From positions 16,790 to 80,789 of the forward strand of contig JAOPZS010000080.1 in the NCBI GenBank assembly GCA_025963965.1: a DNA stretch of 64,000 bases, in the 5' to 3' direction. Source of the stretch: Solirubrobacterales bacterium. Its GTDB lineage: Bacteria; Actinomycetota; Thermoleophilia; Solirubrobacterales; Solirubrobacteraceae. Shown here piece after piece: positions 42,634 to 52,129 of this stretch. Below the pieces are notes generated by a model, which worked only from the letters and a program-made list of their open reading frames with translations, made no database searches and was not told the origin of the DNA. Each line of letters opens with the position of its first letter. Position 1 is the first letter of the stretch. The translations under genes and the position numbers were made by a program.

Positions 42634-44943
42634 TCACGTTCCGGGCGCCTGATGCCCGCGCGATTTGGCTGCGCGGCGCATCGCGCCCGGAGGCATCGCA
42701 AGCAGCACCCTCAGCGCCGCGCGCGGCGAACGTGCGATCAACGCCCGCCGAAGCGCTGCGCGGCCGCGGGGCTGCGAACGCCGCCCCGGGGGGCCGTAGC
42801 GACGGTCACGCAGCGCCGCCAGATAACCGGCCGCGTTCTCCTCTCCGGCCTCTCGCATGCGGCGCTCGAGCTGCGCGAGCGTCGTCGTGCTCGCGGAGCG
42901 GCCGAGCTTCTCGAGCACACGACGCAGCTCCGCCACCGCTGCGGCGCTCTCGCCGGCCAGGGCCCCGCGCAGACGCAGGTGACCGCGCAGCCACAGGCAA
43001 CCCAGCGCGAAAGCGGCGAGCGCGGCCGCAGCCAGAGCCGCGTCGAGCCCGCTCGGGCCGCCCGCACGACGCGGTCCCGGCGTGATGGTTGTGGGGCTGC
43101 CGGCGGGCCGTCCCGCCTTGGCCCCGCCGGAGGGTTCGCGGCCGAGGACCTCGTTCTTCGCGCTCGTTGAGCTTGCCGCGCCCGCGAGCGCGATCGGAGC
43201 GGGCGGGGTCGGATCGAACGAGATCCAGCCGATGCCGGTGAAGAACACTTCAACCCAGGCGTGCGCATCGACCGCACGGATCTTCCAGGTGGCTGAGACG
43301 GGGTCGTACACCGTCGGGCTGAACCCCGAGGCGACGCGTGCCGGGACCCCGTCCATGCGCAGCATCAACGTCATCGCGCCCGAGAACTGCTCGCAGTAGC
43401 CGCGGCGCTGTTCGAACAGGAACGCCTCGAGCGGGTAGCGCGCCGTCGGCACGTGTTCGTCGTAGCGGTAGTTCCTGACGAGGTAGCGTTGAACCCGGGC
43501 CGCGATGTCGTAGCTGCTCCGAGCTCCGGCGGCGAGACTGCGTGCGAGCCGGAACATCTGGCCATACGGCGAGGCTTCGACACGCGACGCCGCAGTGTGG
43601 TCGGCGCTCAGCGCCAGTCCGGGCGCCGGCGGCCCGACCGGGCTCGCAGCCGTGCTCCCGCCGGCGGCCGAGCGCGTTCCGATCAACCCCGAGGCCGAAG
43701 GCGCCGGCAGCTCGAAGCGGGCGTACGGCAGATATGCCCGCGGGAAGGCGCGCGGCACGCGCCGCAGCTCCGCGACGGCCGGCCGCGGCCGGTAGGAGGA
43801 GACGGCGTAAACACCCGAGCTGACCACCGAGCCCGCTGCGAGCGTGCCGTCGGCTTCGCGGCTGACGAGCGGTGTGACCGTCGACTTCCAGTCGACGCCG
43901 AGCGCCAGCCCGTCGCCTCCGACCAGCAGCCGTGAGCGCAGGCCGTCGAGCGTCACCGTGTCGCGCGTGACCCAGCCATCCCGGCGAAGCCCGGCGCCGA
44001 CGTCGAGCCGTGTGACGCCGGGCGCGGCACCCGAGCGTAGGAAGCGCAGGCCGTCGAAACGGTCGAGGGAGGTGATGCGGAGCAGCCCCGGATGGCGCTC
44101 TGCGACCGTGAACATCGTCGCTTCGGTGCGAGGCCATGTGATCGGCCCGTACACCTGGTCCCATTGGAAGCTCGCGACGGCGGAGCCCGCCCCGGGCGTT
44201 TCGCGGAAGCCGATCCAGGCGCTCGAGGAGCTGAGCGCTGGGCGCAGCGCGAGCGCCACGAGCGCCGGCAGGATCAGCCAGCGCGCCGCGCGCGCTGCCC
44301 CTCCCGCGCCGGCGGCTGGCGCCCACAGCCAGGCGGCGATCAGCACCAGCAGCACCAGTCCCCGCAACCCCGGCTCGGGCTGCGCCGTGTTCGCCGCCCC
44401 GGTCAGCAGCAGGGCGAGGAGCAGCGACAGCGCCGCTCCGCGCCGCCCACGCATTCCCTTCGCCGCCGGCCAGAAGCACAGAGCGCCGGCGGCGAGAAGC
44501 ACGACCGGAACGATCAGCAGCACGACCAGTCGCGACCACCTGTCCCCGCCGCGGTACGGCCAGAGCCATGCACCGATGCCGTCCACACCTTCCCCGACGT
44601 GCTGCCCGAGCAGCGACCATCCCGCCGGAGCGAGCATGTGCGCGGGCACGCCGATCGCAAGCAGCGCGAGACCGAGCGTAGCGACCAACGCGAGCGGCCT
44701 CGCCACCCCGGGAAGCGCCGGGCGATCATCCCGCCGGCGTATCGACAGCGTCGAGCAGCCGGCCGTCACGACAGCGGCGACCGCGAGCAGACGGCCGGCC
44801 GGCGGATGGATCAGCAGTTCGGCGTACTGCAGGGATGCGAACGCCGCGAGCCCGAAGAAGGCACCGGCGCGCAGCGCGCCGCGCTCGCGCACGCCCACCA
44901 GCGCGGGACGCAGCGAAAGGCCGCGCATGGCAGATGCGCTCAT
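42634..44943 (-). CDS. TgpA/DUF3488-type transglutaminase-like membrane protein
   Basis: N-terminal TM block; FLFEQRRGYCEQFSGAMTLMLRMDGVPARVASGFSPTVYDPVSATWKIRAVDAHAWVEVFF. Confidence 0.92.
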   Translation of the reverse strand: MSASAMRGLSLRPALVGVRERGALRAGAFFGLAAFASLQYAELLIHPPAGRLLAVAAVVTAGCSTLSIRRRDDRPALPGVARPLALVATLGLALLAIGVPAHMLAPAGWSLLGQHVGEGVDGIGAWLWPYRGGDRWSRLVVLLIVPVVLLAAGALCFWPAAKGMRGRRGAALSLLLALLLTGAANTAQPEPGLRGLVLLVLIAAWLWAPAAGAGGAARAARWLILPALVALALRPALSSSSAWIGFRETPGAGSAVASFQWDQVYGPITWPRTEATMFTVAERHPGLLRITSLDRFDGLRFLRSGAAPGVTRLDVGAGLRRDGWVTRDTVTLDGLRSRLLVGGDGLALGVDWKSTVTPLVSREADGTLAAGSVVSSGVYAVSSYRPRPAVAELRRVPRAFPRAYLPYARFELPAPSASGLIGTRSAAGGSTAASPVGPPAPGLALSADHTAASRVEASPYGQMFRLARSLAAGARSSYDIAARVQRYLVRNYRYDEHVPTARYPLEAFLFEQRRGYCEQFSGAMTLMLRMDGVPARVASGFSPTVYDPVSATWKIRAVDAHAWVEVFFTGIGWISFDPTPPAPIALAGAASSTSAKNEVLGREPSGGAKAGRPAGSPTTITPGPRRAGGPSGLDAALAAAALAAFALGCLWLRGHLRLRGALAGESAAAVAELRRVLEKLGRSASTTTLAQLERRMREAGEENAAGYLAALRDRRYGPPGRRSQPRGRAALRRALIARSPRAALRVLLAMPPGAMRRAAKSRGHQAPGT

Positions 44944-45992
44944 GCCGCGCTCGCCGCGACCCGTCCGGCGGGCTGCACGGCGCAGCCCGCGACGTCGAAC
45001 AGCGTTCGCCGGTCGCCGCGCGGCATCGGCGAGACCGTGCAGCACACGACGCCCGCCCCGGTTCGTTCGGCGTGCGGGCGACGGGCCCCGACCCAGATCA
45101 CCGATCGCGCCCGTTCCGCGACCGCCCAGGCAGGCCGCCCGCCCGCCGCGACGGTCGCGAGCCGTGCATGCAGATACGGCCAGGAGACGAGATCGGGTCG
45201 GATCGCCTGAGCCTCCTGGGACCCGGGCAGCAGCAGAGAGCATCCACCGAGGCCGGCGATGCCGACGCACAGCGACGCCGCCGCGCGCACCGCCATGTCG
45301 AGCGCCTCGCCGCTCACCGGGGCACCGGCGTCGAGCACGATCATGAAGGGCATGTCCTCCGCGTCGCGCTCCGCGCGCCGCTCGACGAGCTCGCCGACGC
45401 GGGCTGCGGTCAGCCAGTGGATGCGCGAGGCGGGGGCGCCGGGCCGGTAGGGGCGCAGGCCCTCGACATCAGGGCCGTCGTCGAGGAGCGCTCGCGCGCG
45501 CCCGAGCCCGAGGGCGCGGTCGAGCTGCTCGCGGTGGATGCGCTCGACGCGGGGCAGCACGAGGATGCGCCCGCGCGCGGAGCGCAGCTCGCGCCTGCAG
45601 ATGCCGAACGGATCGCCGACGCGCACCGTCGCCGGGCCGACGAGATGCTCCCCACGGCGCTCCGGGCGCAGCGCCAGCTCCTGCACCGTGCCGCGGAACG
45701 ACACGGGCCGCCAGGCAGTGCCGGGCAACGGCTGCAGCTCGCCGCGGCTGAGCGCGAGCGCCCAGCCACCGGCCCGCACCGTCAGCGCGGCCGGCAGGCC
45801 CTCTTCCACGCTCGCCTCGTCGAGCTCGAGCGCCACGACGGCGCGGCGGGCCGCGATCCGCACGCTGATCTCGGCGGCGAGCGCCAGCACCAGCAGCGCG
45901 ATGCCCGGGACGTACAGCGGCGAGACGGCGAAGCCACCGGCGAGCACGGTCAGTCCAAGCCCCAGCGCCGCGATCCGCGACGCGCGGCTCAC
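44940..45992 (-). CDS. DUF58 domain protein
   Basis: VEGLRPYRPGAPASRIHWLTAARVGELVERR; between MoxR and transglutaminase. Confidence 0.9.
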   Translation of the reverse strand: MSRASRIAALGLGLTVLAGGFAVSPLYVPGIALLVLALAAEISVRIAARRAVVALELDEASVEEGLPAALTVRAGGWALALSRGELQPLPGTAWRPVSFRGTVQELALRPERRGEHLVGPATVRVGDPFGICRRELRSARGRILVLPRVERIHREQLDRALGLGRARALLDDGPDVEGLRPYRPGAPASRIHWLTAARVGELVERRAERDAEDMPFMIVLDAGAPVSGEALDMAVRAAASLCVGIAGLGGCSLLLPGSQEAQAIRPDLVSWPYLHARLATVAAGGRPAWAVAERARSVIWVGARRPHAERTGAGVVCCTVSPMPRGDRRTLFDVAGCAVQPAGRVAASAA

Positions 45993-46939
45993 AACGCCGA
46001 GACCGCCGCGAGCGCCGAGTCGACGATCTCCCCGCGGGAGCTGTCCGGCACGCCCGGGGCGAGCAGCAGGCGGTGAGCCAGCACAGAGCCGGCGAGCGTC
46101 TGCACGTCATCGGGCAGCACGTGGTCGCGACCCGCCAGCGATGCCTCGACGACCGCCGCTCGCAGCAGCATCAGTCCGGCGCGCGGGCTGCCGCCGAGCT
46201 CGGTGCGCGGATCGCCACGGGTGTGCTCGAGCAGCGCGACGATGTAGCGACGCAGCGACTCGCTGGCGTGGACCCGGGTGACGGCGTCCTGTATGGCGAC
46301 GATCTCGGCGACGGTGCTCACCGGCGTGAGCTCGAGCACGCGGTCGCCGGCGACGTGCTCGGCGAGCATCGCCGACTCGTCGTCGGCAGAGGGGTAGCCG
46401 AGCGACAGCCGCACCATGAACCGGTCCAGCTGCGCCTGCGGCAGCGCGTAGGTCCCCTCGAACTCGACGGGATTCTGCGTCGCCAGCACCAGGAACGGCC
46501 GCGCCAGCTCGTGCGTCGTCCCGTCGACCGTCACACGGCGCTCCTGCATGCACTCGAGCAGACCGGACTGGGTCTTCGCCGAGGCGCGGTTGATCTCGTC
46601 GACGAGCACGACGTTCGCGAACACGGGCCCGGGCCGGAACTCGAAGCGTCCGTCGCGCTGGTTGAAGACGTTGGCGCCGACGAGATCTGCAGGCAGCATG
46701 TCCGACGTGCACTGCACCCGCGCGACCTCGGCCTCCACGGAGGCGGCGAGCGCGCGCGCCAGCGCCGTCTTGCCCACGCCGGGGTAGTCCTCGATGAGCA
46801 CGTGCCCGCCCGCCAGCAGCGCGATGAGCAGCTCACGTGTCACGCGATCGGGCACCCTCACCCCCCGTGCCACGTTCGCCGCGACCTTCGAGCCGAAGGC
46901 CGCAACGTCAGCCGGTCCGAGCTGATCGACCGCTCCCAT
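45989..46939 (-). CDS. MoxR-family AAA+ ATPase
   Basis: GGHVLIEDYPGVGKTALARALA; LVDEINRASAKTQSGLLECMQERRVTVDG; LATQNPVEFEGTYALPQAQLDRFM. Confidence 0.95.
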   Translation of the reverse strand: MGAVDQLGPADVAAFGSKVAANVARGVRVPDRVTRELLIALLAGGHVLIEDYPGVGKTALARALAASVEAEVARVQCTSDMLPADLVGANVFNQRDGRFEFRPGPVFANVVLVDEINRASAKTQSGLLECMQERRVTVDGTTHELARPFLVLATQNPVEFEGTYALPQAQLDRFMVRLSLGYPSADDESAMLAEHVAGDRVLELTPVSTVAEIVAIQDAVTRVHASESLRRYIVALLEHTRGDPRTELGGSPRAGLMLLRAAVVEASLAGRDHVLPDDVQTLAGSVLAHRLLLAPGVPDSSRGEIVDSALAAVSAL

Positions 46940-47019
46940 GGCGCAGAGAATGCTACGCCGCAGGCACGCCCGGCGGCGCACCCGGCCGGCGAGTCCCCGC
47001 GCGGACCGGGCGAGCCCGG

Positions 47020-48105
47020 CTAGAGGGCCCGCGGGACCTGCTGGGTGATGCAGTGGATGTTGCCGCCGCCGAGCAGGATCTCGCGGCCGGGAACGCCGAG
47101 CACCTCCCTTCCAGGGAAGCATTTCCGAAGCACGGCCGCGGCCTGCTCGTCGTGGTCGGGGTCCAGCAGCGGGAACACGATGCGATTGTTCGCGGGATAG
47201 AAGTTCACGTAGGAGGCCGCCATCGGGTCGCCGGCATGTCGCGGGTGCGTGCCGGCGACGACGCTGATGCCCGCCGCCTCGTGTGCCTCGATCGAGATCG
47301 CCCCTGGCGCTCGGATCGGGATCACCTCGAGCGGGCGCCCGCGCGCGTCGGTCGCGCTCTGCAGGCGACGGCGCGCATCGGCACAGACCTCGTAGAGCTC
47401 GTCACCGCGATCGTCGGTGTCGGTCAGCAGCACGACGCCCGGGGCGACGAAGCAGGCGAGGTTGTCGATGTGTCCGTCGGTCTCGTCGTGCGGAAGGCCT
47501 CTGCCCAGCCAGATCACGCGAGTGGCGCCGAGGTACGCGCAGAGCAGGCGCTCTATCTCGGCGCGGCCGAGGTCCGGGTTGCGGTTCGGGTTCAACAGGC
47601 ACTCTTCGGTCGTCAGCACCGTGCCCTCGCCGTCGACGTGGATCGACCCGCCCTCGAGCACCAGCGGCGCACGGTAGCGGTCGGCCTGCTCGATCTCGAG
47701 CACTCGCGCGGCGGCTGCTTCGTCGTGATCCCAGTGCTCGTAGAGCCCGCCCCACGCGTTGAACCGCCAGTCCACGCCGCGCTTGGCGCCCGCGCCGTCG
47801 ACGACGAAGCTCGGGCCGATGTCGCGCATCCAGGCGTCATCGGTCGGGATCTCGACGACTCGCACCTCCGCGGGGAGCAACTCGCGGGCGTGCTCGAGCT
47901 GCGGCTTCGCGGCGGCGACGGTCACCGGCTCGGACTGCGCGATCGCACCGGCAACGGCGGCAAAGGCACGCTGGGCCGGCCCGGCCTCTTCGCGCCAGTT
48001 GTCGTGGCGGTGCGGCCACGCCATCCAGCAGCCCTCGTGGGGCTCCCACTCGGCGGGCATTCGGTATCCGTCGGCGGCGGGCGTCGAGTCCAGGGTCGCC
48101 GTCAT
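47020..48105 (-). CDS. aguA: Agmatine deiminase
   Basis: RMPAEWEPHEGCWMAWPHRHDNW; DDAWMRDIGPSFVVD; RFNAWGG; EGGSIHVDGEGTVLTTEECLLNPNRNP; GGGNIHCITQQ. Confidence 0.96.
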   Translation of the reverse strand: MTATLDSTPAADGYRMPAEWEPHEGCWMAWPHRHDNWREEAGPAQRAFAAVAGAIAQSEPVTVAAAKPQLEHARELLPAEVRVVEIPTDDAWMRDIGPSFVVDGAGAKRGVDWRFNAWGGLYEHWDHDEAAAARVLEIEQADRYRAPLVLEGGSIHVDGEGTVLTTEECLLNPNRNPDLGRAEIERLLCAYLGATRVIWLGRGLPHDETDGHIDNLACFVAPGVVLLTDTDDRGDELYEVCADARRRLQSATDARGRPLEVIPIRAPGAISIEAHEAAGISVVAGTHPRHAGDPMAASYVNFYPANNRIVFPLLDPDHDEQAAAVLRKCFPGREVLGVPGREILLGGGNIHCITQQVPRAL

Positions 48106-48140
48106 GGCGAGATCATCACAGAAGGGCCTAGAGTCACCAC
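48106..48140. promoter_or_regulatory. 35-bp divergent aguA/aguB intergenic region with -10-like hexamers 6 nt from each start codon
   Basis: +: TAGAGT-CACCAC-ATG; -: GATGAT-CTCGCC-ATG; no SD on either side. Confidence 0.5.
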
Positions 48141-49109
48141 ATGGCAGAGTCGATCCGACTGATCGCGGCCGAGGGAGTGCTCGAGTCACCCGCCCGCACG
48201 CGCGCGCCGCAGCGCCAGGCGCTGCGGGTGGCCGCCGTCCAGGAGCGCTGGCACCCCGATCCGCAGGAGCACGAGCAGGCGCTCGGGGCGGCGATTCACC
48301 TCGCCGCCGAGCAGGGTGCGTCGCTCATCTGCCTGCAGGAGCTCACGCTCTCGCCGTACTTCGCGGTCGAGCCGGCCGGCCCGGGCCGCGGCGGCGCCGA
48401 GCCCGAGCCGCTGCCCGGCGGCCCCACCCACGTTTTCGCGGCGCGCATGGCGGCCGAGACCGGCGCAAATGTGCACGCCTCGTTGTACGAGCGCGCCGAG
48501 CAGCCCGACGGGCTCGGGTACAACACGGCGATCGTCGTCGCGCCCGACGGCGCTCTGCTCGCACGCACCCGCAAGCTCCACATCCCCGTCACGGCCGGCT
48601 ATCACGAGGACCGCTATTTCCGGCCCGGCCCTGCCGGGGCCGAGGCCTTCACGCTGCTGAAGGTCGGCGAGGCGCAGGTCGGTCTGCCGACGTGCTGGGA
48701 CCAGTGGTTCCCGGAGCTGGCCCGCGCGTACAGCCTGCGCGGCGCGGACGTGCTCGTCTACCCGACCGCGATCGGCTCCGAGCCGGATCATCCGGGGTTC
48801 GACACCGAGCCGCTGTGGGAGCGCGTGATCGTCGGCAACGCGATCGCCAACGGCACGTTCATGATCGCCGTCAACCGCATCGGCGAGGAGCCGCCGTTGC
48901 GCTTCTACGGCTCCTCGTTCATCTGCGACCCGTACGGGCGCATCCTCGTGCAGGCTCCCCGCGACGAGCCGGCTGTGCTGGTCGCGGATCTCGATCTGGA
49001 CCAGCGCCGGGACTGGCTGGAGCTGTTCCCGTTCCTGGGCACCCGACGCCCCGACGCCTATGCCTCGCTGGCGGCTCCGGCAGGGGACTCGCAGGCCGGC
49101 GCGTCGTGA
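48141..49109 (+). CDS. aguB: N-carbamoylputrescine amidase (nitrilase superfamily)
   Basis: ICLQELTLSPYFA; TRKLHIPVTAGYHEDRYFRPG; VGLPTCWDQWFPELAR; paired with aguA. Confidence 0.93.
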   Translation: MAESIRLIAAEGVLESPARTRAPQRQALRVAAVQERWHPDPQEHEQALGAAIHLAAEQGASLICLQELTLSPYFAVEPAGPGRGGAEPEPLPGGPTHVFAARMAAETGANVHASLYERAEQPDGLGYNTAIVVAPDGALLARTRKLHIPVTAGYHEDRYFRPGPAGAEAFTLLKVGEAQVGLPTCWDQWFPELARAYSLRGADVLVYPTAIGSEPDHPGFDTEPLWERVIVGNAIANGTFMIAVNRIGEEPPLRFYGSSFICDPYGRILVQAPRDEPAVLVADLDLDQRRDWLELFPFLGTRRPDAYASLAAPAGDSQAGAS

Positions 49110-50491
49110 GGTGCCACCACGAGCTCGACGCCGTGCTCGGCCAGCGTGGGGATGCCACCGTCGCTGACATGTATCACCTCGCCGGCGCCGTGCAGCTTCA
49201 GCAGGCTCGCCGCCGTTGCCGATCGCTTCCCGGCAGCGCAGGCGACCGCGATCGGCCGGTCCGGGTCCAGCCCGGCTGGGATCGAGTCGATGTCGTGCCA
49301 CGCCGTCCACACCGAGCCCGCCACGTGCCCGGCGTCCCATTCGTCGCGCTCGCGCACGTCGAGTAGCTGCAGCCCCGGCTCGCGCGCCATCCGTGCCGGC
49401 AGGGCATCCGCCGCCACGCGCTCGATGTGCCCGACGTCGTTGCCTTCCTGGCGCCAGTTGGTCATGCCGCCGGCAAGCAGGCCGGCGACGTTGCGCACGC
49501 CGACCGACAGCGCCAGCTGCGCGGCGCGCCTGCCGTCGGCATCGTCGCGTCCGATGAACACGACCTCGCGATCGTGGTCGGCCAGCCACGCCAGTTTCGA
49601 GCCGAACCCGGGGCTGAACGACGGGATGCAGATCGAGCCTTCTATGTGGACGTCGTCGAATTGCAGGTCGGTGCGGACGTCCACCAGCAGCGCGCCCTCG
49701 GCGCGCTTGAGCTCCACCTGGTGGGAATACAGCGCAGGTGTCTCCACGCCGCTCGTGACGAGCGGCCCGCGGTTGATCGCCACGATCTTCTCGAAGTTGG
49801 GCGGCTGCGCCCCGAGACGCTCCAGCGCCCGTTCGACGAACAACGCCTCGGAGGTGACCGCGAGCGTCGGGTTGTGCCGGCGCTCGAACCCGATCGTCGA
49901 GCAGATCTTCAAGTTCATGCCCGCGCCGCCGCACATCGAGCCGCCCAGATGCGCCGGCCAGACCTCCGTCTCGTCGGGCAGGGTCAGCAGCCGCTCGTGC
50001 AGCGAGCGGAAGATCTGGCGCGCGCCCTCGGCGCTCTCCACTGCGAGATCCGTACGCGCGACGTCGCCGACGAACAGGCTGTCGCCGCTCAGCACCGCCC
50101 ACGGCTCCTCTCCGCGCTCGGTGTCGACGAGCACGAAGGACGTGTGCTCCGGGCGGTGCCCGGGCGTGTGCAAAGCGCGCACGAGCAGCGCCCCCAGACG
50201 CAGCTCCCAGCCGTCGTCGAACGGGTCGTGCGCGTACTCGGGTTCGGCAAGCCGGTGAACATGGATGCGCGCACCGGTGGCCGCCACCAGCCGGCCGTGA
50301 CCGGAGACGTGATCGGCGTGGTTGTGGGTCTCGAGCACATGCTCGATCGTGACCCCGCGGTAGCGCGCGAGCTCGAGGTACTCGTCGATCTGGAAGCGCG
50401 GATCGACCACGGCGGCGACGCCGGCGTGCTCATCGCCGATCAGGTAGGAGGCGCAGCCGAGGTCGTCGTGGGTGATCTGGCGAAACAGCAT
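49058..50491 (-). CDS. MBL-fold hydrolase with tandem rhodanese domains (persulfide dioxygenase-like)
   Basis: ETHNHADHVSGHG; GDSLFVGDVARTDL; LLVDVRTDLQFDDVHIEGSICIP; LQLLDVRERDEWDAGHVAGS. Confidence 0.92.
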   Translation of the reverse strand: MLFRQITHDDLGCASYLIGDEHAGVAAVVDPRFQIDEYLELARYRGVTIEHVLETHNHADHVSGHGRLVAATGARIHVHRLAEPEYAHDPFDDGWELRLGALLVRALHTPGHRPEHTSFVLVDTERGEEPWAVLSGDSLFVGDVARTDLAVESAEGARQIFRSLHERLLTLPDETEVWPAHLGGSMCGGAGMNLKICSTIGFERRHNPTLAVTSEALFVERALERLGAQPPNFEKIVAINRGPLVTSGVETPALYSHQVELKRAEGALLVDVRTDLQFDDVHIEGSICIPSFSPGFGSKLAWLADHDREVVFIGRDDADGRRAAQLALSVGVRNVAGLLAGGMTNWRQEGNDVGHIERVAADALPARMAREPGLQLLDVRERDEWDAGHVAGSVWTAWHDIDSIPAGLDPDRPIAVACAAGKRSATAASLLKLHGAGEVIHVSDGGIPTLAEHGVELVVAPHDAPACESPAGAASEA

Positions 50492-50534
50492 CCTGGCCGG
50501 AGATCATCGCACCGGCCTGCGCGAGGTCGGCTGA

Positions 50535-50828
50535 TCAGGCGCGCGGCTCGTGCGGGCGCCGCGGCACGCGGCGACGAACGCCCTGCGCTCCCGTGTCGGT
50601 GCGCTCGCGCGCCGGCGGCGGCGTCTGGCGGCGGTCGACCAGCAGCGCGAACGTCGGACAGGCCGCGGCCGCACGCTCAGCGTGCGCGGCGAGAGCCGGG
50701 GCGAGAGCCTTGCCGTCGACGATCGGGTAGCCCCACTCGTCGAGCTCGATCATCTCGGGGAGAAGCTCCGCGCACATGCCGTGGGCCTCGCAGGCGATCG
50801 GGTTGACGCGCACGTGCCTGCTCGTCAC
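50535..50828 (-). CDS. Single-cluster ferredoxin
   Basis: RVNPIACEAHGMCAELLPEMIELDEWGYPIVDG...AAAACPTFALLVDRR; GTG start overlapping upstream stop. Confidence 0.85.
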   Translation of the reverse strand: MTSRHVRVNPIACEAHGMCAELLPEMIELDEWGYPIVDGKALAPALAAHAERAAAACPTFALLVDRRQTPPPARERTDTGAQGVRRRVPRRPHEPRA

Positions 50829-52129
50829 GAGGCCTCCTCGAGGGCCATTCCCCGCACGACGTCCGGCAGCGGCAGCGCCGGCGGAGCGGCGCAGGCATCG
50901 CACGGACCGTGCCGGGCGTGGTCGGCCCACTCCTCTGCGAACACTCCCAGCGCGCTCGAGATCAGTCGCAGGGTGCCGTCCGGGTGGCGGCACGCGCCAC
51001 GGCCGCGGATCACCGCGGCGAGTCGCGAGACCTCGCGCTCGCTGTCCGCGTCGCCACGCCACGCCAGGTCTTCCAGGCGCTCGGACACAGCGGCGAGCCC
51101 GTGCACGCACGGGCCGCACTGGCCTGCGCTCTCCTCGGCGAGCCAGCGCGCCACGCGCACCATCTCGGCAACGCCGCAGGCGCTCTCACCCAGCAGGATC
51201 ACGACGCCCGCGCCGGTAGAGGCCTGGCGCGGCACGAGCCAGCCGTCGTCGAGGGTCATCGCCTCGAGCTCGGCGCCGTCGATCCAGGTGCCGGCATAGC
51301 CGCCGACGAGGATCGCGCGGATCCCCTCGCGCTCGCCGCCGGCCGCATCGATCAGCGAGCGCACGGTGGCGCCGTGCTCGATCTCGTAGACGCCGGGATG
51401 GTCGACCGGGCCGGAGAGCGTCACGAGCGTCGAGCCGGGGTGCTCGGCGGTGCCGAGGGCGCGATACCAGGCCGCCCCGTGGCGGGCGATCAGCGCGAGA
51501 TGGGCGAAGGTCTCAGCGTTGCTGAGGAGCGTCGGCCGGCCCCTCACCCCGCGCTCGAAGGTCATCGGCGGTGTGAACACCGGCTTCGCCGCGTTCCCGT
51601 TCAGGAAGCTGACCAACGCCGACTCCTGACCGGCGACGTAGCCGCTCGGCGCCGCGGCGAGGCTGATCGCCGGCTCACCGTTCAGAGAGCGCCGTTCGGA
51701 GATCGCCGCCGTCGCCGCCCTCAGCGACTGCGGGGAGTCCTCGCTCACGCAGAGGATCACCTCGCTCGCCGAGATCGCCTGAGCTGCCAGCGCCGCGCCG
51801 TCGAGCACGAGGTGAGGCGCGATGCTCACCAGTGCCTGGTCCTTGCCGCTGGCCGGCTCGCCCTCGGCGGCGTTGACGACGACCGTGCGCCCGCGCGCCC
51901 GCGCACCCGCAACGGCGTGAAGCTTCAGCGCGGTCGGAAAGCCGGCGCCGCCGCGGCCGCGCAGCCCGGCTTCTTCGACGGTGTCGATCAGCTCCCCGGC
52001 GCGCCCGCGCCGCGGCTTGGGCTGCACCGGCACGGGGCCGTGGATCGCGAGATGGGCCTCGAGGTCCAGCGGACCGCCCTCGACGCCGGCCAGCAGTCGC
52101 GGTAGGCGAGCGGCCGCCGGAGCGCTCAT
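50825..52129 (-). CDS. NuoF-like (complex I 51-kDa) NADH/FMN/Fe-S oxidoreductase
   Basis: GLRGRGGAGFPTALKL; VVVNAAEGEPASGKDQ; LLSNAETFAHLALI; ESAGQCGPCVHGL; ATGA overlap. Confidence 0.88.
   Translation of the reverse strand: MSAPAAARLPRLLAGVEGGPLDLEAHLAIHGPVPVQPKPRRGRAGELIDTVEEAGLRGRGGAGFPTALKLHAVAGARARGRTVVVNAAEGEPASGKDQALVSIAPHLVLDGAALAAQAISASEVILCVSEDSPQSLRAATAAISERRSLNGEPAISLAAAPSGYVAGQESALVSFLNGNAAKPVFTPPMTFERGVRGRPTLLSNAETFAHLALIARHGAAWYRALGTAEHPGSTLVTLSGPVDHPGVYEIEHGATVRSLIDAAGGEREGIRAILVGGYAGTWIDGAELEAMTLDDGWLVPRQASTGAGVVILLGESACGVAEMVRVARWLAEESAGQCGPCVHGLAAVSERLEDLAWRGDADSEREVSRLAAVIRGRGACRHPDGTLRLISSALGVFAEEWADHARHGPCDACAAPPALPLPDVVRGMALEEAS

Noticed and set aside
43844-46076. Long plus-strand ORFs over the transglutaminase/DUF58 region
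   Set aside because: Antisense shadows with Ser/Arg/Pro bias.
48186-50102. 638-aa minus-strand ORF
   Set aside because: Mostly antisense to aguB and out of frame with the MBL-rhodanese gene; low-complexity Arg-rich.
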